NCBI GenBank assembly: GCA_029339505.1 | Contig: JAQISU010000231.1 | Location: 1,948,001-2,012,000, forward strand | Direction: 5' to 3' | DNA length: 64,000 nt | Source: Unio delphinus | Lineage: Eukaryota; Mollusca; Bivalvia; Unionida; Unionidae | Shown: in pieces, positions 1 through 7,876 of the stretch | How positions within the stretch are numbered: the first letter of the stretch is position 1 | Layout of the letters: the number at the start of each line of letters is the position of its first letter | Made by a program: the position numbers and the translations under genes | Notes under the pieces: model-generated | What the model was told of the DNA's origin: nothing | The model's database searches: none | The model's input: the letters and a program-made list of their open reading frames with translations, nothing else

Positions 1-46
1 CTTTTTTGTTTTTCATGTTATGGATCAGTTGGGCTTAGATAAAAGC
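1..46 (+). repeat. Satellite monomer fragment left of the DNA element
   Basis: These bases match the final part of the 180-bp monomer that fills most of the window, ending in the same TTAGATAAAAGC as every later monomer. The match stops where the terminal inverted repeat of the 16.3-kb element begins and resumes after its other end, so the element was inserted inside a monomer. Confidence 0.95.
42..46. repeat. Left target-site duplication AAAGC
   Basis: AAAGC precedes the left terminal inverted repeat and recurs directly after the right one. An uninterrupted monomer reads GATAAAAGCTGTTG, with a single AAAGC, so the second copy was created by insertion. Five bases is close to the 5-6 bp usual for integrase-mobilised Polinton-type elements. 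Confidence 0.85.
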
Positions 47-220
47 AGCAGCAGAGAGGGTGAACAGACTTTTTGTCGAAAAGGATCGACATCAGAAAAA
101 AGGATCGACAAAGCGTCGACACCAGACCAACTTGCTAGCAATTCATAAAAAAAAAATGCCATTTAGTTGACGTTCACCTCCTCGGCTGCTAATGCGCTAA
201 CTAAATATTTGATCAAGTCC
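47..220 (+). repeat. Left terminal inverted repeat (174 bp)
   Basis: It begins AGCAGCAGAGAGGG and is the reverse complement of 16177-16350, with three substitutions and no indels seen. It holds repeated TCGAC motifs: an inverted pair TGTCGA/TCGACA at 74-91, a direct repeat of AAAAGGATCGACA at 79-91 and 98-110, and a further GTCGAC at 115-120. These are candidate sites for integrase or replication protein. A TTGCTAGCAA palindrome at 132-141 shares the GCTAGC core of the dispersed internal palindromes. The ATPase gene ends inside the repeat. Confidence 0.95.
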
Positions 221-859
221 GACACGATATCTTGTCCGAGGGTCTGATAAATTTATCGTCACAAATCCGTGGGGGATTGTCTGAGCGTGGCTAAAGAAAT
301 TTCTAAATCGATTATGATCCATATCACCACCGCACCAAGTTTGCCAAATATTTCTAAGAGTATGAGTATCAACTCCGTTAAATACACACAGCATATTGCA
401 GTTATCTCTGATCACTTTTGGTATTTGAGTGTAACGTTGAGTGAAATATATCACATCGGTGTTTTTATGTCTGCCTCTGGAAAATATTCTAGCAGGATTC
501 TTTTGATTATCTAACATGATATCATCATATACGACTAAATTGTTAATACTTCCATCAATATCATCAATACTAGGTGCCTCTTCGATATCGGTTATAAACT
601 CAATAACACCATCGCCGTTAATTTCTTGCGCGGCATCATTAAAATCCTTTAATACTTCATAACATCGTTGATCGTCTACACTCGGAGCAATCATGTACAA
701 TTTATCCCACTTCATCCATCTCGTTATCAAATTAAGTAGCAATTGTGTTTTACCACTTCCAGATGGTCCGATGATAATCGCGCGAATAGAATTTGGTAAC
801 ATTGCATGGTGTCTAATAGGTTCCCGTCGTCGAGTAGCTGAATAATCAATTACATTCAT
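197..859 (-). CDS. A32-like genome-packaging ATPase (FtsK/HerA superfamily)
   Basis: The 220-aa protein is predicted to hydrolyse ATP and pump the genome into the capsid. The Walker A motif GPSGSGKT lies at residues 31-38 and a Walker B strand ending in DD at about 107-113. An RGRH stretch at 128-131 precedes an FTQ sensor-like motif at 139-141, the order typical of A32-type ATPases from Polintons and related viruses. Its length is normal for the short packaging ATPases. The stop codon lies inside the left TIR, so the last eight codons are TIR sequence. It is transcribed divergently from the zinc-ribbon gene across 18 bp with a TATATATA core. Confidence 0.93.
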   Translation of the reverse strand: MNVIDYSATRRREPIRHHAMLPNSIRAIIIGPSGSGKTQLLLNLITRWMKWDKLYMIAPSVDDQRCYEVLKDFNDAAQEINGDGVIEFITDIEEAPSIDDIDGSINNLVVYDDIMLDNQKNPARIFSRGRHKNTDVIYFTQRYTQIPKVIRDNCNMLCVFNGVDTHTLRNIWQTWCGGDMDHNRFRNFFSHAQTIPHGFVTINLSDPRTRYRVGLDQIFS

Positions 860-877
860 AACTGTTATATATAAATT
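860..877. promoter_or_regulatory. 18-bp divergent promoter with TATATATA
   Basis: Only 18 bp separate the start codons of the ATPase (minus) and zinc-ribbon protein (plus). They include TATATATA at 866-873, about five bases before the plus-strand ATG. A TATA-like run just before the start codon recurs at several genes of this element. Promoter activity is inferred from position and composition only. Confidence 0.4.
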
Positions 878-1060
878 ATGGATCTATATTGTGTGAAGTG
901 TAGGACGCGTACTGGCACAAATGACTTGACGACGATTACAACGAAAAATAATCGATCAGCGCTTTCTGGTAAATGCGTACAATGTAGTACGAAAAAATTT
1001 AGATTTACTTCCACGAAACCTTTAAAAAAAAACGAGGAGGTGATATTGCAGCCAAATTGA
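878..1060 (+). CDS. Small zinc-ribbon protein (DUF5679-like), 5' member of a -1 overlapping pair
   Basis: The frame encodes 60 aa with two CxxC pairs (Cys5/Cys8 and Cys33/Cys36) around a Thr/Asn-rich loop. This matches the short zinc ribbon called DUF5679, found in virus-like elements of this type, often at the N-terminus of a phospholipase A2 protein. The frame ends in a lysine-rich segment coded by nine adenines. The PLA2 frame lies at -1 relative to it and overlaps it. Either the zinc ribbon is made alone and extended into PLA2 by ribosomal slippage, or one base was lost or gained in the A-tract. The exact role is unknown; nucleic-acid or protein binding is plausible. Confidence 0.7.
   Translation: MDLYCVKCRTRTGTNDLTTITTKNNRSALSGKCVQCSTKKFRFTSTKPLKKNEEVILQPN
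1021..1033 (+). promoter_or_regulatory. Candidate -1 ribosomal frameshift site
   Basis: The tract TTTAAAAAAAAAC contains two correctly phased slippery heptamers in the zinc-ribbon frame: T TTA AAA at 1021-1027 and A AAA AAC at 1027-1033. A -1 slip at either enters the PLA2 frame, which is open from 1003 and has no ATG before the PLA2 domain. A AAA AAC is a well-known retroviral -1 shift signal. I did not identify a clear downstream pseudoknot. A polymerase-slippage indel in the A9 run is the main alternative. Confidence 0.45.
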
Positions 1061-1392
1061 CAAAACTCCCAGGAACACCGTGGGCAAAGTATCCAGGAGA
1101 AAAGCACCTTCCAGGATATAGCTACTGTGGACCGGGAACACGATTAGATATCAGACTTGATGATCAAAATCAGCCCCGACCCGGCGAATATCCAATAAAC
1201 GCTATTGATAAGGCGTGTCATGCTCATGATGTCGCTTATAAAAGCAGCAATCTTCAACACAGACATCTCGCAGATGTAAAATTAATTCATGCGTTAAATG
1301 CTATTCCTGATAAATCCTTCAAAGAAAAATTGGCTTCTTGGTTGGTAAAATCTGCTATGAAGGGTAAATTGATGTTAGGTGCTGGTAATTGA
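1057..1392 (+). CDS. Parvovirus-type phospholipase A2 domain, no ATG of its own
   Basis: The frame encodes a secreted-type PLA2 fold, used by parvoviruses and related animal viruses to breach the endosomal membrane by hydrolysing the sn-2 ester of phospholipids. Counting from the TTG at 1057, the calcium loop YCGPG is at residues 23-27, the catalytic His-Asp pair at 57-58 within a CxxHDxxY context, and the supporting Asp at 73. All catalytic residues are present. The frame is open from 1003 and has no ATG upstream of the domain, so expression probably needs -1 frameshifting from the zinc-ribbon gene. The C-terminal MLGAG resembles an adenain-type cleavage site. It ends 18 bases before the integrase gene. 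Confidence 0.85.
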   Translation: MTKLPGTPWAKYPGEKHLPGYSYCGPGTRLDIRLDDQNQPRPGEYPINAIDKACHAHDVAYKSSNLQHRHLADVKLIHALNAIPDKSFKEKLASWLVKSAMKGKLMLGAGN

Positions 1393-1407
1393 AAATGCTA
1401 GCATTTT
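1392..1407. repeat. Gene-junction palindrome, AAAATGCTAGCATTTT
   Basis: A perfect 16-bp palindrome fills the gap between the PLA2 stop and the integrase ATG. It belongs to the dispersed GAAATGCTAGCATTTC-type family found at most junctions of this element. Its role is unknown; a transcript-end or RNA-processing hairpin is one possibility. Confidence 0.85.
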
Positions 1408-1410
1408 AAT

Positions 1411-2367
1411 ATGGAATCTATTTATTATTCTCCGAGAGGATACTGGAGAGGTTACGCAGCAATCAATAAACTAGCTAGTGCATCAAAGGTGAAAAAAACT
1501 ACAGCGGTAAACTGGTTATCTAAACAGGCAATATGGCAAATTTATCTACCAGCGCCTAAACAAATTAACTATTCGCATTTTGATGTTACAACACCTAATG
1601 AAGTTCATCAAGCTGATATACTATTTCTGCCGCATGACAACGGTTACAAATACGCGTTAACGTTAGTTGATATTGCAAGTCGATACAAAGAAGCAGAACC
1701 GTTAAGGACAAAATCATCTACTGAAGTAGCTTCTGCATTTGAGAGGATTTATCGACGAGGTCCTCTGCGCTGGCCAAATCTGTTACAAGTTGATCCTGGC
1801 AAGGAATTTCAAGGTGTTGTTACATCTACGATGAAACATCATAATGTCGCCATCAGACGAGGACACACTGCGCTACATCGCGATCAGGCAATTGTTGAAC
1901 GGTTTAATAAAACCCTTGCTGAGCGGTTATTCGGATATCAATACGCAAAAGAATTCATACAGGATAAACGATCCCGTGAATGGGTCAAGAGATTACCAGC
2001 TGTGATTACCGCAATCAATAATGAGATTACTAGAACAATTAATATGAAACCTGTCAACGCTATGAAGAAGGCGTCTATCAAAATGGAAATCCAAGGAATT
2101 TCACAAAAAGATTTCAAAGAACTAATTCTTGGTAGTAATGTCATTGTAAGGTACTTATACGAACCAGGAGAGCTTGAGGGTGGTAAAAAAAGAGCTACTG
2201 ATCCTATTTGGAGCGTCACTACGCATAAAATATCCGGCATAACACGATCAACTGGTAGACCTCCAGTCTATAAACTGGATTCAACTGCTCCTCAGCGAGG
2301 ATTTACACGCGAACAATTACAAGTGATCCCCGAAGATACTCAATTGCCACCGCGTGGTCTTAACTAG
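1411..2367 (+). CDS. Polinton-type rve-family integrase
   Basis: The 318-aa protein is the DDE-type integrase that would insert the element and generate the 5-bp target duplication. An N-terminal helical region (1-50) precedes the RNase H-like core, with Asp69 (HQAD), Asp128 (QVDPG) and Glu163 (IVERFN), 34 residues apart for the last two. The C-terminal region from about 215 to 305 is rich in beta-strand-like sequence and resembles the SH3/chromo-like DNA-binding tail of retroviral-type integrases. No HHCC zinc motif is visible. Length and motif order match integrases of cnidarian and arthropod virus-like elements. It converges on the polymerase gene, overlapping its 3' end by 8 bp. Confidence 0.95.
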   Translation: MESIYYSPRGYWRGYAAINKLASASKVKKTTAVNWLSKQAIWQIYLPAPKQINYSHFDVTTPNEVHQADILFLPHDNGYKYALTLVDIASRYKEAEPLRTKSSTEVASAFERIYRRGPLRWPNLLQVDPGKEFQGVVTSTMKHHNVAIRRGHTALHRDQAIVERFNKTLAERLFGYQYAKEFIQDKRSREWVKRLPAVITAINNEITRTINMKPVNAMKKASIKMEIQGISQKDFKELILGSNVIVRYLYEPGELEGGKKRATDPIWSVTTHKISGITRSTGRPPVYKLDSTAPQRGFTREQLQVIPEDTQLPPRGLN

Positions 2368-5300
2368 CACCTAAGGTGCTGTCACCCCGGCGTCTGTTGC
2401 ACTCAAGACAAGTCAACCTCACATTGTTTCTGACATGACGGAGATTGTTATCTTTTCTATCTACGGTGAATTGGCGAGGATCTTTATCCGACCAATTCCA
2501 ACTCATTATACAATTACAACTCGCGCAGTGATTATTTTGTTGTTGCTTTAGTGTCTTAATTAATTCAGCATCGATGTCAAATTCTCTTTTATTTTTTTTA
2601 TCCTGTTGTTTATAACCAGAGAGTTTTTTTCTGATTATATTATCATCGGTGTGTATATTACTTAATGTATTGTCATTATCATTAACCACAATTCTTCGAA
2701 GTTGGTTTATTCGCCGTACTCTGGATACTGCGAGATAAACTAAATTTGACCACTCAATATGATTATCTACTATCCAAAGAGTTGTATCGGATATAGTCAA
2801 TCCCTGTGAAGAGTGTATTGTTGCTGCATAACCTAACGTCCATGGGGATTTATCAGCACCTAATGCATCTTTAACGACGCTGATATCAACCAACACAATA
2901 TCATTTAATACTAAATTCTGCTTTTGTTGTTGTCCAGGAATGTCAACGTCGATATTCTGCTTTCGTGTATCCTTAGGTCTATAACAGAGTGGTACTGGAA
3001 GCGTTGCAAATTTTTCTTTATGTAGCGCAAACAACTTCATCTGAAGTGCGTCTCTGACTATTTTTCTACTCGCGATTATTAAATCATTTGGCTTCCACAT
3101 TTCCCAAAAATCATTCATGGGAGTTTCAGAGATTATTTCACGCGCTATTTCACATTGGATTTTATCCGGTTGTAATCTAATTAGCGCTTTGAACTCGCGT
3201 AATTGTTCATCAAGTGATCTATGGTCGGTATTAATCTCTTCATAATAATCTACAAATCCTTTTAGCCATTCATGTGGAGATCCACCAACAAATGGCTGCG
3301 GTTGGCCGTGATCCCCGCACATGACGACTTTTGTATTTTTCAATAACAACCATTCAAGAAATATCTGTAATACTGTCAACGATACCGTGCATATTTCATC
3401 CCAGATTATTATTTCAGGAATAAATTTATCACCCATTCGATCAGGAGTCCATGTATCACCTTTCCATCGAAAGAAGCTATGATAAGTACAAGCTTTTACT
3501 CCACGCGCTATCATCTCTCTGGCGAGTCTGTGAGTTGGTGTTAACACAACCATGGTTGACCGACGAAATAATTCGATTGCACGAGTTGTCTTTCCTGATC
3601 CACCACAGCCGTTTAAATAAACTGTCTTGTATCTACAAATCGGATCGGATACGGGCGGTGCAGTAGAAAATTCTGATTGAATCTCTGAGATATTATGGTT
3701 ACTTTTCAAGTATTTATCATCCATAGCAACGTCTGCGGATTTACAATACTCATGTAGTGTTTCTTTTTTAAACCTCCAATTTCCCCACGCTTCCTTAGGA
3801 TCTGTGAATTTAGCTACATCTGATTTGTATTTTTCATGGATATACATCGAATCAGTAGCTACTCTAACCGCGGTATCGGGAAATCTGTTTATCATCGAGA
3901 ATAGATTAATACAAGAATAGGCTAGCATAGAACTTCTCAAATGTGTGTATTGACAACTTTTTCCATCACAGTAGGTAACAACCGTACCTAGTTTCTTACC
4001 ATTTCGAAGGACATCATCTACCCAAACATTATTAGTTCCGCTCGCAGATTTGTAAGCTTCCTCATCTAATTCCCCTGATAGAAAAGCGTTCTTACGGGTT
4101 ACAAATTTCCCTTTTTTTATTAAATCAGATATTATGAAATTGTATTCTTCATCGTCTATGATTAATCTCGAAGAGTATTTTGCATTATCAAATCTTCCAC
4201 CTTGAGTGAATTTACCGATTATTTTTCGTCCGAGATCTTTAGCCTCTCTATTACTACCTTCGAATAATTTCTTAGACCAATCTATGATTTGTTCCTCGCT
4301 GAAATTCTTCGAATTTCCATCTAGAAATTGTTTTCGTTGTTCGTTAATTATTTTTTCTAGATCGGGTTTTGGTAACCAAACATCTTTCTGAGCGTTATAA
4401 CAAATAATCGCTTCACTGACAATTAACGATATTAGCATACCACAATCGATCATATACCGCAATAGCACAATTGGCATCCACGCTTTTTCATACATATGTC
4501 TACCAAGCCAAAGATAACTACACGGATGTAACCCTGTAGCTAATTCGAATGATATCACACGAGCGAACCCGGTTAAATCAAAATCAGGCAATGGACCATT
4601 AATCGCAACACGAGTCATTTCATGTGTGGGGTGTCCAAATCGTTTGAAGTACTCAGAGCATTCTCCATACCCGAGAAAACTTCCAGGATAACACGCGGAT
4701 ATATCAATTGAAATCATACCATCACGTGAGTATTTCGTATTCCACAATCCTCCATGACTTAATTCGACGCAACTCAACTTCACGTCATTGAGAAAATCAC
4801 TTCGTGTTGGACGCCATGAATTCTTTTCTCGTGCGAAGTGAGCTACCACTGATGGAATTGTGAAGCTATCCGTAAGTAGTTTTTCTACAGTAGAAACACT
4901 AGTGTTTCCTTCTAAATACTCATTAGCGATTTTTCTCATTCTAGTATCTAATTCTTCAGTTCGATATAATTCACCATTTGGTTTTACAAACTGATCAAAT
5001 CCTATTTCCGGATCCTCATTACTCCTGAGTAACCATACTGACACAGGGTCGTCTTTGGTTAACGCGTGAATAGCATCAAATAATTTATCTTCATAGAAAT
5101 CATCTGAAAATTCCCCGGAAAATTTCCGGGGGATATATCGAACAGTTCTTTCTCGTGGAAATATATTTACCGCGGGTGTCCACGCGTGTTTGTTATGATC
5201 AATAATTTCAATTGGAGCTCCTCGCGATTGATATTTCGGTTCGTATAATACTTCTCCGGTTATTGTCGCTACCGATATTGGAAATTTTAATAATGCTTCT

Positions 5301-5977
5301 AATTTAACTATATCGGAAATCCTTGCTCCATGTTGATTCACTGTTAGTTCCCATTCGGTTATTTTTTTTCTTCGTAGATCAGTTAATTTGTTTCCTCGGA
5401 GGGAATTTGTAAAGTGTTCTATTACCCGTGTTGCTACACAATTGATCGACGACGACTCTTTCACAGGTGCTAGTTTTGCAATACTTGGCTTATCATTTAG
5501 CTGATATATTCCGTAAACAACTGCTGTTACAGGGTAAGATTTCTCATAGTATGGTTTGTCAATTCCAGTTAAAATTCCTGGTTTGGAATCTCTACTCACA
5601 ATAACAGTTTTTTTATCCTTAAGGATTGGGTCAAATTTATCTCTGATAATCCATTCACCTTCCTCTTCGATAATAAATTTTATTCTAAAAAAATACCTCC
5701 GTAGAGATTTCTTGCCAAGGTGTGAAAGTATCACAGCTGCTCTTATATCATTCATAGTAGCATCAATTACGGGTATATTGACATCTTCATCAATAATTCG
5801 AAATGTCGACCACGTATGAGATGCTCCATCACGCTTAAACTCATTAAAACAGTCGCTGATTTTACTCAATAGTAGTTTATCATCTACTAGACTTTTAGGT
5901 ATATCAGAGATTCTATCGAGATTAAATCTAGCATTTTTCCAAGGCTTAATTTTCGATAATCTCTTGAACTCCTTCAT
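2360..5977 (-). CDS. Fused family-B DNA polymerase, SF1 helicase and HNH protein
   Basis: The 1205-aa protein is the main replication enzyme. Family-B motif A (DISACYP) is at 425-431 and motif C (ATDS) at 707-710; the expected motif B area near 584-592 is atypical, and no clear 3'-5' exonuclease motifs were found in residues 1-400. A superfamily-1 helicase follows: Walker A GCGGSGKTT at 790-798, WDE at 859-861, GDHGQPQP at 888-895, a TIHSSQG motif at 1053-1059 and AVSR at 1083-1086. The C-terminus (1150-1198) is an HNH-type zinc domain with Cys1151, Cys1154, Cys1190 and Cys1193, and VDR in place of the usual DH. I recognise this three-part arrangement from proteins in arthropod and glomeromycete fungal genomes. 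Unwinding ahead of its own synthesis is an inference. Confidence 0.88.
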   Translation of the reverse strand: MKEFKRLSKIKPWKNARFNLDRISDIPKSLVDDKLLLSKISDCFNEFKRDGASHTWSTFRIIDEDVNIPVIDATMNDIRAAVILSHLGKKSLRRYFFRIKFIIEEEGEWIIRDKFDPILKDKKTVIVSRDSKPGILTGIDKPYYEKSYPVTAVVYGIYQLNDKPSIAKLAPVKESSSINCVATRVIEHFTNSLRGNKLTDLRRKKITEWELTVNQHGARISDIVKLEALLKFPISVATITGEVLYEPKYQSRGAPIEIIDHNKHAWTPAVNIFPRERTVRYIPRKFSGEFSDDFYEDKLFDAIHALTKDDPVSVWLLRSNEDPEIGFDQFVKPNGELYRTEELDTRMRKIANEYLEGNTSVSTVEKLLTDSFTIPSVVAHFAREKNSWRPTRSDFLNDVKLSCVELSHGGLWNTKYSRDGMISIDISACYPGSFLGYGECSEYFKRFGHPTHEMTRVAINGPLPDFDLTGFARVISFELATGLHPCSYLWLGRHMYEKAWMPIVLLRYMIDCGMLISLIVSEAIICYNAQKDVWLPKPDLEKIINEQRKQFLDGNSKNFSEEQIIDWSKKLFEGSNREAKDLGRKIIGKFTQGGRFDNAKYSSRLIIDDEEYNFIISDLIKKGKFVTRKNAFLSGELDEEAYKSASGTNNVWVDDVLRNGKKLGTVVTYCDGKSCQYTHLRSSMLAYSCINLFSMINRFPDTAVRVATDSMYIHEKYKSDVAKFTDPKEAWGNWRFKKETLHEYCKSADVAMDDKYLKSNHNISEIQSEFSTAPPVSDPICRYKTVYLNGCGGSGKTTRAIELFRRSTMVVLTPTHRLAREMIARGVKACTYHSFFRWKGDTWTPDRMGDKFIPEIIIWDEICTVSLTVLQIFLEWLLLKNTKVVMCGDHGQPQPFVGGSPHEWLKGFVDYYEEINTDHRSLDEQLREFKALIRLQPDKIQCEIAREIISETPMNDFWEMWKPNDLIIASRKIVRDALQMKLFALHKEKFATLPVPLCYRPKDTRKQNIDVDIPGQQQKQNLVLNDIVLVDISVVKDALGADKSPWTLGYAATIHSSQGLTISDTTLWIVDNHIEWSNLVYLAVSRVRRINQLRRIVVNDNDNTLSNIHTDDNIIRKKLSGYKQQDKKNKREFDIDAELIKTLKQQQNNHCASCNCIMSWNWSDKDPRQFTVDRKDNNLRHVRNNVRLTCLECNRRRGDSTLGAS
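5113..5131. repeat. Perfect 19-bp palindrome inside the polymerase gene
   Basis: CCCCGGAAAATTTCCGGGG is palindromic, with 9-bp arms around a single central A. It encodes residues of the polymerase N-terminal region. It is more GC-rich than its surroundings and shares the GGAAA/TTTCC arms of other palindromes here. Confidence 0.8.
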
Positions 5978-6020
5978 ATTATAATTAAAACAAGTATTTA
6001 AATAAGAAAATTTTTATATA
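5978..6020. promoter_or_regulatory. Divergent promoter region between polymerase and Cys-rich gene
   Basis: These 43 bp separate the two divergent start codons and are almost entirely A/T. A TTTTTATATA run lies directly before the plus-strand ATG, and TATTATAATTAAAA lies at the minus-strand side. Very short leaders and an AT-rich promoter are inferred; no transcription data are available. Confidence 0.35.
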
Positions 6021-6353
6021 ATGAATCATTGCAAATGGCTTATGATTGGATCAAAGACTCCGTGTAACAAATCATGTAGAAATGAATTCTGTGGGTATCA
6101 TATGCAGAGTGTAAGAAACGGTTCGGAGGGACCTCTACCATGTTTGCATTGTGGGGTAGGTGTAAGAGGCAAGTCGCAGTTATGCGTAAATTGCGGGGGT
6201 AAGCGTTATAGAGAGTTAAAACGTTATTATGACAAGCGAAGAATCAAAAATCCTAACGACGTCAATGACGGCAAAATCATAAAAACTACGGCTGATTATA
6301 TAAAAAGATTTTCCAATGTTATAATTCAGCCAATTAACGAATTAGACAAATAG
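6021..6353 (+). CDS. Cysteine-rich putative zinc-binding protein
   Basis: The 110-aa protein has two cysteine clusters. The first has Cys4, Cys15, Cys19, Cys24 and His27; the second has two CxxC pairs at 41/44 and 55/58. Basic helix-like sequence follows from 60 to 85. This suggests two small zinc modules and a nucleic-acid-binding tail. Similar Cys-rich proteins occur in relatives of this element, but I know of no assigned function. The ATG follows a TATATA run, and the gene lies 18 bp before the HNH endonuclease with both on the plus strand, so they may be expressed together. Confidence 0.7.
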   Translation: MNHCKWLMIGSKTPCNKSCRNEFCGYHMQSVRNGSEGPLPCLHCGVGVRGKSQLCVNCGGKRYRELKRYYDKRRIKNPNDVNDGKIIKTTADYIKRFSNVIIQPINELDK

Positions 6354-6370
6354 ATATATTATATATACAA

Positions 6371-6862
6371 ATGAGCCAAGAATTTCAAAGACATCCTGTT
6401 ATTAAAAATTACGAAGCTTCTCGTGATGGTGTTGTTAGACACAATAAAAATAAGAAATCTGTTGGGTGTGATAATGGTATAGGGTATTTGACGTTTAGTG
6501 CTGGAGGGAAAAGGTATCTTAATCACCGTTTCGTTTATGAAGTGTATAATGGATCAATCAAGGATGGCCTTGTTATTGATCATATTGATGGTATTAGGAC
6601 AAATAATTCTTTGAATAATTTACGAGCTATTACACAAAGTGAGAATACTGCATTTGGAAATACTGGTACTTGTAAATCAATTGGGAAGAGACCAGTAAGA
6701 TCGTTTAATACTGACAAGGGGGAGATGGTATTTCAATCAATGTCAGAAGCTGGTAAGTATTTCGATATTACCACCTCCTCGGTACAAAAAGTAGCAGAGG
6801 GAATTTATAAGACCGCTTTTTCAAAGCGTTTTAAAAACAAAATTCAGTTTGTTTATGTATAA
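6371..6862 (+). CDS. HNH endonuclease with NUMOD1-like DNA-binding domain
   Basis: The 163-aa protein resembles free-standing homing endonucleases. A NUMOD4-like strand region at the N-terminus leads into an HNH core with His52, an IDH motif at 69-71 and conserved Asn residues at 78-83 in a NNSLNNLR context. Residues 118-145 (the FQSMSEAGKYF region) match a NUMOD1-type helix-turn-helix. Such enzymes cut a specific site and promote copying of their own gene, so it may be a selfish gene carried by the element or may aid recombination. It differs from the HNH domain at the end of the polymerase. The frame is intact and its ATG is preceded by TATTATATATACAA. Confidence 0.88.
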   Translation: MSQEFQRHPVIKNYEASRDGVVRHNKNKKSVGCDNGIGYLTFSAGGKRYLNHRFVYEVYNGSIKDGLVIDHIDGIRTNNSLNNLRAITQSENTAFGNTGTCKSIGKRPVRSFNTDKGEMVFQSMSEAGKYFDITTSSVQKVAEGIYKTAFSKRFKNKIQFVYV

Positions 6863-6882
6863 TTTGCATTGGAAATTGCTTC

Positions 6883-6933
6883 GTGAAATTGTGAAAGAAT
6901 TTCCATTGAAAATCTTCAATTTTGCAATTTCAC
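6883..6933. repeat. Inverted repeat after the HNH gene
   Basis: GTGAAATTG at 6883-6891 is the reverse complement of CAATTTCAC at 6925-6933. The loop holds further GAAA/TTTC-type short repeats. This is a candidate transcript-end hairpin for the upstream pair of genes. Confidence 0.55.
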
Positions 6934-6966
6934 ATGGGAGATAACTTCGTTAGGTATAACGCGTGT

Positions 6967-6983
6967 GAAATCCATAGGATTTC
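6967..6983. repeat. Palindrome GAAATCC-ATA-GGATTTC
   Basis: It has perfect 7-bp arms around a 3-base loop. The same inner sequence (AAATCCATAGGATTT) recurs at 13226-13240 before the fibre-like gene, so it is a second sequence type of the dispersed palindrome family. Confidence 0.8.
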
Positions 6984-7250
6984 CACCAATGACAGAGTTA
7001 CGGATCTTAAACATTGAAACGCTAGCACATTTACCTATGTTCGCTCAGCCGGAACGCGAGTGTTTCCTATTCATTGAAGTAGGTGGGCGTGGTTAAAATT
7101 CCTTGTATGTGAATGTATTTTATCTAGAGAATTACAACAGAGTATAAAAACGCTGTTTTATTAAACAACTGTATTATTTTGTTTAAAATATTTCTCATTG
7201 TTGCAGCATAAAATTGTCTATTTTAAAAATCTCTTATTGTTAAGTATATC

Positions 7251-7252
<2 letters not shown>

Positions 7253-7336
<84 letters not shown>
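7253..7336. repeat. (AT)42 microsatellite
   Basis: It is an uninterrupted AT dinucleotide run of 84 bases in the gene-free stretch. It is prone to length change and to cruciform formation. Confidence 0.97.
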
Positions 7337-7342
<6 letters not shown>

Positions 7343-7360
7343 ATCTCTATTTTGTATGAC

Positions 7361-7435
7361 TAATCCGTGGTGTAATGGTATAGTGTTTGTCTTGTAAACA
7401 TAGATCTATATCAACTACGTGTTCGGTCCCCATAG
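7361..7435 (+). ncRNA. Degenerate tRNA-like sequence
   Basis: TGGTGTAATGGTATAGTG resembles the A box (D arm) of eukaryotic tRNA genes, and GTGTTCGGTCCC resembles the B box (T arm), at normal spacing. A stem TGTTT/AAACA encloses a 7-base loop GTCTTGT with T at position 33. Acceptor, D and T stems do not pair well, so a working tRNA is unlikely. It could be a tRNA relic, a SINE head or an internal polymerase III promoter. Confidence 0.35.
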
Positions 7436-7510
7436 CAGATACATTATTTGATGGCGAAACGGAAGATGTTTTTATATTAATTGGGGGGGAAGGGGCGGAT
7501 CCCCCTCAGC

Positions 7511-7618
7511 CAAACCAACATTGTAACTCATGCTATCGCATTCTCGGTAGCGTGGGTTGGTGTTTTTTCCAACTCATGCAACCATGAAATCGAATTCATG
7601 GGTTGCCATGTTGGTTTG
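7511..7618. repeat. Nested inverted repeats (long hairpin)
   Basis: The outer arms CAAACCAACA (7511-7520) and TGTTGGTTTG (7609-7618) are perfect complements. An inner hairpin pairs GCAACCATGAA (7578-7588) with TTCATGGGTTGC (7595-7606) with one bulge. AACTCATGC occurs twice in the loop. This could be a regulatory cruciform or the relic of a small inserted element. Confidence 0.7.
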
Positions 7619-7837
7619 ATTTACCACGCCCACATCATTACCATCATCGTTCCATTGAATTATAATCCATCCTTAATTAAGTACATGTTATGCCTAAAAT
7701 TTGCCGCAACACTCGAGCGCGGAGATATATGGCATTGTACCGTCCTATGTGTATATACAATCGCCTACCACACTAGATCACGGGGTTGTAGTGTAATCAT
7801 AAGTGTAATCATAATCACCTATAATCGCATTAAGCTT

Positions 7838-7876
7838 CTGGGTATACTAAGATGATCAACACCTTAGTGTATCCAG
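7838..7876. repeat. 14-bp imperfect inverted repeat upstream of the 120-aa gene
   Basis: CTGGGTATACTAAG and CTTAGTGTATCCAG pair at 12 of 14 positions around an 11-base loop. It lies about 50 bp upstream of the next start codon, with a TATA-rich run between them. An operator, promoter element or terminator are all possible. Confidence 0.6.

Noticed and set aside
7361..7435. Functional tRNA gene
   Set aside because: A- and B-box-like parts and an anticodon-like stem exist, but acceptor, D and T stems do not form.
7387..7855. Two overlapping plus-strand frames in the gene-free stretch
   Set aside because: They run through hairpins and the tRNA-like sequence, overlap each other in different frames and show no recognisable composition or motif.
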